DNA from: Planctomycetota bacterium
GTDB lineage: Bacteria; Planctomycetota; Phycisphaerae; FEN-1346; JAACEH01
Reading direction: 5' to 3'
Assembly (NCBI GenBank): GCA_016935955.1
Contig: JAFGPY010000348.1
Span: 1 to 11,755, forward strand
DNA: 11,755 bases
A program made the translations under genes and the position numbers. The notes beneath the pieces were generated by a model. The model was not told where the DNA came from. It searched no databases and saw only the letters and a program-made list of their open reading frames with translations. Shown here in pieces: positions 1-6,523 of this stretch; the stretch's first letter is position 1; each line of letters opens with the position of its first letter.

Positions 1-467
1 GCGGTCCAGGAATCGTGCCGCACTTCGACCACCAGTGGCCACTGGCCAAACTCGCCGACCAGGTGCCGCAACCAGTTGTAGCTGTCGGGTTCGGCGCGGA
101 ACGACCACGGGAATTGCAGCAGGATGGCCCCGAGCCGGCCGGCCTCGGCTACGGGAGTGATGGCGTCGCGATAGTCCTGAGCCTCGGCCTTGGTCCAGGC
201 GGTCTCACGCTGGTGGGTGAAACGCTGGTTCATCTTGAAGGCGAAGCGGAAGTCGGGGTGTTCGCTGGTGCGGCGGACCCACGACTCGGTCGTCCGCGAC
301 GAGGGCGTGCGGTAGAACGATGAGTTGACTTCGAGGGCGTCGAAGTACCCGGCCATGAAGTGCAGTTCGTCCTTGGGCCGCGGGTGCTCGGGATAGACGA
401 TGCCCCGCCAGTCCTCGTAGGACCAACCGGACGTGCCGATTCGTATGCGGCCGGGTTGTGCAGCCAT
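1..467 (-). CDS. DUF72 family protein (partial, C-terminus beyond left edge)
   Basis: This is the N-terminal 155 or so residues of a DUF72 (YecE-like) protein, a TIM-barrel-like family usually about 240-280 residues long whose biochemical role is not settled. Reading the minus strand from an ATG at 467 gives the family's opening IRIGTSGWSYEDWRG, then EVNSSFYRTPS, FRFAFKMNQRFTH, LGAILLQFPWSF and VEVRHDSWT, in the usual family order. A GGGAG ribosome binding site lies about 8 bases before the ATG. The gene follows the LysM gene on the same strand, but an intrinsic terminator at 482-515 lies between them, so it is probably transcribed separately, perhaps from the TATAAT at 513-518. The frame is intact up to the window edge. 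Family assignment is firm; no specific function can be given. Confidence 0.88.
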   Translation of the reverse strand, partial: MAAQPGRIRIGTSGWSYEDWRGIVYPEHPRPKDELHFMAGYFDALEVNSSFYRTPSSRTTESWVRRTSEHPDFRFAFKMNQRFTHQRETAWTKAEAQDYRDAITPVAEAGRLGAILLQFPWSFRAEPDSYNWLRHLVGEFGQWPLVVEVRHDSWT

Positions 468-481
468 ACGCCGCTCCCGCC

Positions 482-515
482 AAAAAGAATGGACATCCCG
501 TGCCGGATGTCCATT
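482..515 (-). terminator. Intrinsic terminator after the LysM gene
   Basis: Positions 488-498 and 505-515 form a perfect 11-bp stem with a 6-base loop. Reading the minus strand, the stem is followed at once by C-T5 (482-487). It lies 35 bases beyond the LysM stop codon and 15 bases before the DUF72 start, so it fits a Rho-independent terminator for the LysM transcript. Because it sits directly ahead of the DUF72 start, it could instead act as a leader attenuator for that gene. Confidence 0.75.
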
Positions 516-518
516 ATA
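513..518 (-). promoter_or_regulatory. Possible -10 element (TATAAT) upstream of DUF72 gene
   Basis: On the minus strand a perfect TATAAT overlaps the outer edge of the terminator stem. There is no convincing -35 at 16-18 bases upstream; that stretch is GC-rich. If used, transcription would begin inside the hairpin's first arm, about 20-25 bases before the second arm ends. It is only a candidate, since a six-base match can arise by chance at the edge of a hairpin. Confidence 0.3.
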
Positions 519-549
519 GCCAGATGCGCCGGGGCGTGCGACCCCGACG

Positions 550-1224
550 TCACTGATCGAACTGCGGCTGCGGCGGCATCTTCAGGACCATGCCTTCGCG
601 CAGGGCCTCGGGCGAACTGAGCTGATGGCGGTTGAGGTCGAAGATCCGCGTGTACATGGCGCTGTCGCCGTAGTAGCGGCGGGCAATGGCAATCAACGTG
701 TCGCCGCGACGCACGGTGTAAATCTGCGGCGTCACGGTCCGTTGCTCGGTGATGGGCTGCTCCTCGTGCTTCGGCGGCAGCTTGATCCGCTGGCCGGGAC
801 GGATCGCGTCGGTCAGGCCGGGATTGGCGTTGCGGATGTCGTTGACGTAAGACGCGTCGCCGTACTGGGCCAGGGCGATCTTGTAGAGGCTGTCACCCGG
901 CTGCACCTCATAGCCCCCGCGAGCCATGTCCTGCTGTCGCGGTGCGGTGATTTCCTGCCCCCTGGCCTCCTGCGGCCGCAGGACAAGGCCCTCCACCTTG
1001 GGCGTCGTCCGTGAAGACTGCGTGTTGGATGTCGGCCGGGTAACCGACGGGACTGTCGGTCGCGTCTGCTCGGCCTGCGCCGACCGCGGGCTGGCGTCGC
1101 CGTTGAACAGCAGGCCCATAGTGAAATAGACGACCCCGAACACAATGGCCGAGATAACCACCACGATCGCGACAATGGCCAACAGACGTTTCACCTGCAC
1201 CTCGCGGACTTGCCCTCTGCGCAC
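550..1224 (-). CDS. Membrane-anchored protein with two LysM domains
   Basis: This 224-residue protein probably binds peptidoglycan. A short basic N-terminus is followed by one strongly hydrophobic helix (about residues 13-37), a Thr/Pro/Ser-rich linker (about 42-100), and two LysM domains. The first covers about 104-150 (YEVQPGDSLYKIALAQYGD to IRPGQRIKLPP) and the second about 168-217 (YTVRRGDTLIAIARRYYGD to GMVLKMPP). LysM modules bind N-acetylglucosamine-containing glycans, so the protein is likely anchored in the inner membrane with the LysM pair reaching the wall. There is no catalytic domain. The start is a GTG at 1224 preceded by GGAGGA only 2 bases away; GTG codons at residues 9 and 11 are alternatives, the latter preceded by GAGGTG. 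It is separated from secDF by a terminator and 190 bases, so it has its own promoter, which I cannot place with confidence (GATAAT at 1240-1245 is weak). Confidence 0.88.
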   Translation of the reverse strand: MRRGQVREVQVKRLLAIVAIVVVISAIVFGVVYFTMGLLFNGDASPRSAQAEQTRPTVPSVTRPTSNTQSSRTTPKVEGLVLRPQEARGQEITAPRQQDMARGGYEVQPGDSLYKIALAQYGDASYVNDIRNANPGLTDAIRPGQRIKLPPKHEEQPITEQRTVTPQIYTVRRGDTLIAIARRYYGDSAMYTRIFDLNRHQLSSPEALREGMVLKMPPQPQFDQ

Positions 1225-1350
1225 TTTCCTCCGCTACATATTATCGACCTCTGGGGGCCGCGGCTACAGTCCGGCCGCGAAATTTCCCCGTGGCCTGACG
1301 AGGACCGACGACCGTTCGGCAGCCCGATCGGCCGCGGTGCCCGCCTAGGC

Positions 1351-1384
1351 AAAGAAACGGGCGAGCCCTCAAGGGCCCGCCCGT
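1351..1384 (-). terminator. Intrinsic terminator of the yajC-secDF transcript
   Basis: Arms at 1357-1369 and 1372-1384 pair over 13 positions with one mismatch; the two-base gap opens to a small loop when the innermost pairs fray. On the minus strand the GC-rich hairpin is followed by TTTCTTT (1351-1357). It lies 31 bases downstream of the secDF stop codon. This is the expected form and place of a Rho-independent terminator that ends the Sec transcript before the LysM gene. Confidence 0.8.
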
Positions 1385-1414
1385 GGAATACGACGTCCGT
1401 AGGACTCAGCAGGA

Positions 1415-4400
1415 CTACTTCGACGGCGATCCACCGCTGACCGACACCGTGGCCTTGCGCTTGCGAAGCCACAGCAGCAGCGGACTGGCGATGACGATCG
1501 AACTGTAGGTTCCCCAGGCCACGCCGAACAGAAGGACGAAGGCGAATCCATGAACGGCCGACTGCTCGCCGGCAAGCATGTACAGGATGAAGACCACGAT
1601 GAACGTCGTGAACGATGTCAGGATGGTTCGCGTCATGGTCTGGTTGATCGAGTTGTCGATGACGGTCTCGGACAGTTCGCCGAACTTGCCGCGGTTCTCG
1701 CGGATACGGTCGAAAACGACGATCGTGTCGTTCAGCGAGTAGCCGATCAGTGTCAGGAAGGCGCCGATCATGGGCAGGTCGATCTTCATTTCCCCGATGA
1801 ACGGAATGTTGCGGCCAAACCAGGAGAACAGGATGACCATGCCCAGAACAATCGAGACGTCGTGGACCAGGGCCAGCACGGCGGCAAGACCGTAGCTGAC
1901 GCGTGCGAAGCGGAACCAGATGTAGAGAATAATGACGCCGAGGGACAAGCCGGCTGCGATGATCGCCTGAATCTTCGACTCATTGCCGATGCTCTGGTCG
2001 ATCTTCGTGCTGATCAGAGCCGGGGCCTTGGCGATGCCATTGCGAAGCGCCAACTGCCACGCCTCGCGCATACGCTCCACGACGGCCTGATCGGTCGTGC
2101 CGAGACGCTGGTCGTAGATGTAGACGAGGAACTTCGCGTATCCCTTGGGGCCCTTCACGGCGCCGGGATAGGGAAGGATTTCCCTCGGCACGCTGGCCTT
2201 GTCGGGCTCCTGGTTCTTCAGGTACTCATCGACGCGTTTGGCGATCTCCTGGACGCGGCTTTCCTCGCCGACCAAGTCGATCGTGGCCTGAATGGCGCCG
2301 ACGTACTTCAGGTACTCGTTGAGAATCAACTTCCCGGCGCTGGCCTCATCGGCCGGAAGACCGCGGTTCTGCATCTCCAGGACCATGTCCTTGTTCAGGA
2401 CCTTGGCGTCGACTTTAACCTGGAGTTGGCTGGTCTTGGCCAGCGCCTCCTTGAACCGTTGCCGCAGGGTCTCCTTGACCACCTCGTCGTCGCTGCTCAG
2501 AACTCGAATCGCGTAGCGGCGATCGGCGAACTCATCGTCCTTGTACTTGATCGGCTGCACGACGGCGCTCGAGTAACCCATGCTGAGGGACGTTGCCGGC
2601 CGAGCGTCCGGTTCGCCACTCGTGGAAAACGCCTTCTTGAGGTCGGCGGCCACCTTGGCTGCATCGTTTGAGAAGACCTGAATCCGGTAGCGGTGTCCGG
2701 TTACCTCGTTGTCTTCATCGGCCAGGGCAATCACGATGGCGTCTGCGTATTCGGGCGACAGGCCGACCACCTGCTCACGAACGCTTTCCAGATCGACCGC
2801 ATCCTTCAGTCGAAGGATGGCCACCGTGCCGCTGTCGAGCCCTGCCACGCGCTGGCGGACGGTCTCGATCTCGACGGCTTCAGAGAAGTTGAGTTCGACG
2901 GACGTGCCGCCGCGGAACTCCATGGCATACTTGCTCTCGCCCACGTACACGCTTCCGGCAATGCCCGCGAGGACCAGGATGACGCTGACGGCAAAAGCGG
3001 GACGGGCGATCTTCGTGAACCGAATCTGGCCCGCTTTGACCAGCCGCGGCATCATGCGCATCTTCCGCAGCAGCCCGGCGCCGAGCAACAGGTCGAAAAC
3101 GGCTCGCGTCACCCAGAGGGCCGTGAACATACTGGTCGCCAGACCGATGCACAGAACGATGGCAAAGCCCTTGACTTCGGGGCTGCCTACCCAGGCCAGG
3201 ATGATGCCGGTCAGGAACGTGGTCAGGTTGCCGTCGAAGATGGCCGGCAGAGCTCGCGAATAGCCGTTGCGGACGGCCAGACGAATGCTGCTGCCGCGTT
3301 CCAGTTCCTCACGAATGCGTTCGAAGATTAGAACGTTCGCATCGACCGACATACCGACCGTCAGAATCAGACCGGCAATGCCGGGCAAAGTCCAGACACC
3401 CTTCATGGCGTACATGATGACGACGATGATGATCAGGTTGAGGATCACCGCGATGTCGGCCACCAGCCCGGCGCCGAGATAGTAGATGGCCATGAAAACC
3501 ACGACGGCAACCAGCGCCAGCAGAGACGCGTTCAGGCCGCGATTGATGTTGTCTTCGCCAAGTTCGGGGCCGATCTGCCGCTCCGACAGCAGCCGCAGGT
3601 CCACGTTCAGCGTACCGGACTGCAGCACCGTCAGCACCTCGTCGCGTTCCTCTGGCGAATCGTAGCCTTCGATGATGCCGCCGCTGTCCAGTTCGGCCTT
3701 GATGGTTGGAGCGCTGGTCACCTTGCCGTCCAGCACGATGGCCATACGTTTTCCCTGGTTCGGCCCGGTCAGCCCCCGCAGGTTGGCTCGCGCGCTGGGC
3801 TTCATCTGGAAGTACACAATGGGCCGACCGTCGCGATCGTCCTTCTGCGTGCGGGAGAAGTCCTCGCCCTCAACCAGGGGTGTGTCGCGGCGAATCAGCA
3901 CTTCGATATCCGCCAGTTCGGCGGCGCCCTGGCCACCCTTGGCCGTATCGGTCGCCGTGCCTTCGTCCTGGGGAGCCGACGGCTCCTTGCCCTGCTCAGC
4001 CTCGTCGCCGATGACGGTCGTGCGAATATCCATCTCGCCGCCGCCACCTGTCGGGTGGATGACGAAGATGGCCACGCCCTTGGCCCCGCCCGGAACGCTG
4101 GCGTCGTATTTCGGGGTAACGTGCATCGCCATGGCTTCGTCGCGCGTCACGATCGGCTGGCCGAATCGGTCGGTCAGATTGAGGAACAGCGCAGCCTTGT
4201 CCCAATTGAGCTTGGAATTGTACTTCAGCGGCACCCACTCGTACTTGTCGAGTCGTTCGCGGACGCCCTGGGCGCGCCGCTGGGCAAGTTCCTCGAAGTT
4301 CGGCACGTCCTCGGGGTCGGCCAGCAGGCGGAACGTCAGACGCCCGTTTCGTCCCAGGAGCCTCTTGACAGTCTGGACTTCTTCGGGATCGACGCCGGCC

Positions 4401-4690
4401 ATGACGACTTCGATGCGGTTGGAGCCGACGCGTTTGTTGATGGCGTAGTTCTTGGTTCCGGTCGGGTCGACGCGGTCCCGGAGGACGCGAATGATCTCGT
4501 CCATCTTCTCGCCGCCACTGCTGCCCCCGACCTCGTAGACCAGGCTGGTGCCGCCCTGCAGGTCGATGCCCAGCCGGAAGTACTGCTTGGCAGCCTTGAG
4601 CGTGTCGTCCTGGCGGACCAGATCAATAGCCGGAAGGGCGACAATGATCGCCACAAACAGTATGGTGAACCAGAAGGCCGTTCGATTCAT
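1415..4690 (-). CDS. secDF: Protein translocase subunit SecDF (SecD-SecF fusion)
   Basis: A 1091-residue fusion of SecD and SecF, the proton-driven inner-membrane partner of SecYEG that helps pull exported proteins into the periplasm. The SecD half (about 1-540) has a first helix at 7-25, the GIDLQGGTSL motif at 41-50, and the membrane block from about 388, with GMSVDANVLIFERIREE carrying the conserved acidic D450. The SecF half starts with a helix at about 563-583 and FRGGTSVEL at 592-600; its five later helices begin near 906 and include LIGYSLNDTIVVFDRIREN with D988. The SecF first periplasmic part (about 584-905) is near 320 residues, far longer than the roughly 100 usual. A Gly/Glu-rich insert lies at about 214-260 in SecD. 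An in-frame TAA four codons upstream fixes the ATG start; only a weak AGGG precedes it. It follows yajC by 118 bases without a terminator. Fusion SecDF occurs in several phyla. Confidence 0.97.
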   Translation of the reverse strand: MNRTAFWFTILFVAIIVALPAIDLVRQDDTLKAAKQYFRLGIDLQGGTSLVYEVGGSSGGEKMDEIIRVLRDRVDPTGTKNYAINKRVGSNRIEVVMAGVDPEEVQTVKRLLGRNGRLTFRLLADPEDVPNFEELAQRRAQGVRERLDKYEWVPLKYNSKLNWDKAALFLNLTDRFGQPIVTRDEAMAMHVTPKYDASVPGGAKGVAIFVIHPTGGGGEMDIRTTVIGDEAEQGKEPSAPQDEGTATDTAKGGQGAAELADIEVLIRRDTPLVEGEDFSRTQKDDRDGRPIVYFQMKPSARANLRGLTGPNQGKRMAIVLDGKVTSAPTIKAELDSGGIIEGYDSPEERDEVLTVLQSGTLNVDLRLLSERQIGPELGEDNINRGLNASLLALVAVVVFMAIYYLGAGLVADIAVILNLIIIVVIMYAMKGVWTLPGIAGLILTVGMSVDANVLIFERIREELERGSSIRLAVRNGYSRALPAIFDGNLTTFLTGIILAWVGSPEVKGFAIVLCIGLATSMFTALWVTRAVFDLLLGAGLLRKMRMMPRLVKAGQIRFTKIARPAFAVSVILVLAGIAGSVYVGESKYAMEFRGGTSVELNFSEAVEIETVRQRVAGLDSGTVAILRLKDAVDLESVREQVVGLSPEYADAIVIALADEDNEVTGHRYRIQVFSNDAAKVAADLKKAFSTSGEPDARPATSLSMGYSSAVVQPIKYKDDEFADRRYAIRVLSSDDEVVKETLRQRFKEALAKTSQLQVKVDAKVLNKDMVLEMQNRGLPADEASAGKLILNEYLKYVGAIQATIDLVGEESRVQEIAKRVDEYLKNQEPDKASVPREILPYPGAVKGPKGYAKFLVYIYDQRLGTTDQAVVERMREAWQLALRNGIAKAPALISTKIDQSIGNESKIQAIIAAGLSLGVIILYIWFRFARVSYGLAAVLALVHDVSIVLGMVILFSWFGRNIPFIGEMKIDLPMIGAFLTLIGYSLNDTIVVFDRIRENRGKFGELSETVIDNSINQTMTRTILTSFTTFIVVFILYMLAGEQSAVHGFAFVLLFGVAWGTYSSIVIASPLLLWLRKRKATVSVSGGSPSK

Positions 4691-4808
4691 GGCTGTTGGT
4701 TATTCCCTTTTCTCTAGAGTCGTCGGGTACGGCGTTGCCGATCCCGGTGCAACGTGACCGTCGCACGCCCTGGAACTGCCGTCGTATATCACATCCCTGT
4801 ACGGGCGA

Positions 4809-5270
4809 TCAGGCCTGCTTGGAGTCCTGATCCTCCTCATCGGTCAGCACGCGACCGATGTGCGACTTGGCTACTCGAATACGGACGTCATTGCGCTCGT
4901 CGATCTTCAGTACCACGTCGCCTTCGCCCACCGAGTAGATAACGCCGTGGATGCCGCCGATCGTCACCACGTGATCGTTCTTCTTCATGGCGTCCAGCAT
5001 CTCGCGACGCTTCTTTTCCTGTTTCTTCTGCGGCCGGAAGAGAATCAGGTACACGAAAACGAGCATGACGCCCATGAAGAGGATCGTGGACATGTTGAAC
5101 GGCTTCTGCCCGCCGTTGTCCCCCTCGGTCTTGCCCTTAACGGGCTCGGCTATCGTGGTGCCGGTCTCGGCCGGAGCCTGATCTGCCCCGCCGGTGGCCT
5201 CAGGGGCCGCCGTGACAGGCGCCGCGGGCGCTTCGGTCGTATCTTGTGCCAGCAACAATAGTCCGGACAT
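4809..5270 (-). CDS. yajC: Preprotein translocase subunit YajC
   Basis: YajC is a small inner-membrane protein that associates with SecDF and the Sec holotranslocon. The 153-residue product has a single membrane helix at about 60-78 followed by the family signature LILFRPQKKQEKKRREML, then KKNDHVVTIGGIHGVIYSV and a short beta-rich cytoplasmic end. Family members are often 85-120 residues; the extra length here is an Ala/Pro/Thr/Glu-rich segment of about 50 residues before the helix, of unknown role. The start ATG follows an almost perfect TAAGGAGGT site (5274-5282) three bases away, among the strongest in the window. A good promoter at 5319-5347 lies just upstream, overlapping the 3' end of tgt, and secDF follows downstream, giving the conserved tgt-yajC-secDF order. 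Confidence 0.95.
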   Translation of the reverse strand: MSGLLLLAQDTTEAPAAPVTAAPEATGGADQAPAETGTTIAEPVKGKTEGDNGGQKPFNMSTILFMGVMLVFVYLILFRPQKKQEKKRREMLDAMKKNDHVVTIGGIHGVIYSVGEGDVVLKIDERNDVRIRVAKSHIGRVLTDEEDQDSKQA

Positions 5271-5291
5271 GGGACCTCCTTAGCTCTGAGC

Positions 5292-5313
5292 GTCTGCGGA
5301 GGCGGACGCAGAC
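5292..5313 (-). promoter_or_regulatory. 5'-leader stem-loop of the yajC mRNA
   Basis: GTCTGCG (5292-5298) and CGCAGAC (5307-5313) form a 7-bp stem with an 8-base loop. The stem begins where transcription from the promoter at 5319-5347 should start (about 5312), so it would sit at the extreme 5' end of the yajC-secDF mRNA, 9 bases before the ribosome binding site. There is no T-run, so it is not a terminator. A role in mRNA stability is inference. Confidence 0.4.
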
Positions 5314-5318
5314 CGCGT

Positions 5319-5347
5319 ACTATAGCCGCCAAAGGCCTATGAATCAA
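5319..5347 (-). promoter_or_regulatory. Sigma-70-type promoter for yajC-secDF
   Basis: On the minus strand TTGATT (5342-5347) and TATAGT (5319-5324) are separated by exactly 17 bases. This matches 4 of 6 and 5 of 6 consensus positions. It would start transcription near 5312, giving a leader of about 42 bases before the yajC ATG. The -35 lies inside the last codons of tgt, so the Sec genes can be transcribed independently as well as by read-through from tgt. Confidence 0.6.
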
Positions 5348-6449
5348 CGCTTTTCAGGAACTCTTTTTCGTACTCGGCCAACCGGCCGGCCCTGATTGCC
5401 TCGCGGACCTGGGCCAGAAACCGCGAGAAGAACCGCAGGTTGTGCAGGCTGGTCAGGATGGGCCCCAACATCTCGCCCACCTGGAAGAAGTGGCGGATCG
5501 CCCCGCGCGAAAACTGCCGACAGGCCGGGCAATCGCAGCCGGCCTCGATCGGTCCGCAGTCGTCCTCGTGCTGCTGATTCCGCAGCCGCACCGTGCCCGA
5601 GAACGTGAACGCCGACGCGTTGCGACCGTTGCGGGTCGGCAGCACACAGTCGAACATGTCCACGCCGCGGCGGATGGCCCCGAGGACGTCCCGCGGCTGG
5701 CCGACGCCCATAAGGTAGCGCGGGCGGTCGGAAGGCAGCTGCGACGTCGCGGCCTCCACAGCCCGCATCATCACGTCGTGCGGCTCCCCGACGCTCACCC
5801 CTCCGATCGCGTAGCCCGGCGAAGGGACCTCGGCGACCAGTTGCCGCGCGCAGTCGCGGCGCAGGTCGTCGAACTCGCCGCCCTGGACAATCGGGAACAG
5901 GGCCTGACGATCGCTCGTCCGGTGGGCGTCGCGGCAGCGGCGGGCCCACAGAAGCGTTCGCTCGGTGGCCTGTTCGACCTCGTCCCTTGCAGCCGGGTAA
6001 GGCGGGCACTGGTCCAGGGCCATGATAATGTCGGCCCCGATGTCGGCCTGCAGGGCGATGCAACTCTCGGGCGTCATTCGCAAGGAGGCCCCGTCAATGT
6101 GGCTGCGGAACTCCACGCCGTCGTCATCTACCGTCCGCAGGTTGGCCAGGCTGAAAACCTGGAAGCCGCCGGAGTCGGTCAGCACGGGGCCGTCCCAGCC
6201 CATCATGGCCTGCACGCCACCCAGGCGTCGGACGACCTCAGCTCCCGGCCGCAGGGCCAGATGGTACGTGTTGGCCAACAGAATCTCGCTGCCCAGTTCA
6301 CGGAGATCACGCGGCAGGATGCCCTTGACCGAGGCCCGCGTGCCCACGGGCATGAACGCCGGCGTGGAGAACGTGCCGTGCGGCGTCGTGAACTCGCCCG
6401 CACGTGCCGCCGCACCGCCGTCGCGATGATGAATGTGAAAGTCGAACAT
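5337..6449 (-). CDS. tgt: tRNA-guanine transglycosylase (queuine tRNA-ribosyltransferase)
   Basis: Tgt swaps guanine-34 in tRNAs for Asp, Asn, His and Tyr with the queuosine precursor preQ1. The 370-residue protein has the usual bacterial length and spans the family TIM barrel. Visible motifs are LLANTYHLALRPG (57-69), LTDSGGFQVFSL with D92, MALDQCPPYP with D146, FPIVQGG (185-191), YAIGGVSVGE (213-222) and GVDMFDCVLPTRNGR, whose D267 aligns with the catalytic nucleophile (D280 in the Zymomonas enzyme). The zinc site is complete: C305, C307, C310 and H336, with the same spacing as in that enzyme. All key residues are intact. The ATG at 6449 gives the canonical N-terminus, although no strong ribosome binding site precedes it. 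It lies 74 bases after the SpoIID gene and just before yajC; queH, acting later in the same pathway, is two genes upstream. Confidence 0.97.
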   Translation of the reverse strand: MFDFHIHHRDGGAAARAGEFTTPHGTFSTPAFMPVGTRASVKGILPRDLRELGSEILLANTYHLALRPGAEVVRRLGGVQAMMGWDGPVLTDSGGFQVFSLANLRTVDDDGVEFRSHIDGASLRMTPESCIALQADIGADIIMALDQCPPYPAARDEVEQATERTLLWARRCRDAHRTSDRQALFPIVQGGEFDDLRRDCARQLVAEVPSPGYAIGGVSVGEPHDVMMRAVEAATSQLPSDRPRYLMGVGQPRDVLGAIRRGVDMFDCVLPTRNGRNASAFTFSGTVRLRNQQHEDDCGPIEAGCDCPACRQFSRGAIRHFFQVGEMLGPILTSLHNLRFFSRFLAQVREAIRAGRLAEYEKEFLKSVDS

Positions 6450-6523
6450 GGCAGACTCGAAGAGTGTGTGCGAAAGAGACGGCCGTCCCGACAGCCTCCG
6501 TTTCGGCGCCTCGTGGGCGAGAC

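Noticed and set aside
1550..2671. Plus-strand open frame of 373 codons antisense to secDF
   Set aside because: It mirrors the conserved SecF coding region on the other strand, has no recognisable domain, and is the kind of long antisense frame that GC-rich codon use produces.
2693..3331. Plus-strand open frames antisense to the SecD membrane domain
   Set aside because: They lie over the best-conserved motifs of SecD and show no family features, signal or ribosome binding site.
3672..4717. Long plus-strand frames antisense to the SecD N-terminal half
   Set aside because: Same explanation: shadows of secDF, with Ser/Arg- or Asp/Val-rich sequence typical of a complementary frame.
4691..4808. 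Possible terminator or small gene between yajC and secDF
   Set aside because: No hairpin with a T-run and no credible frame; the gap is most simply an untranslated spacer within one transcript.
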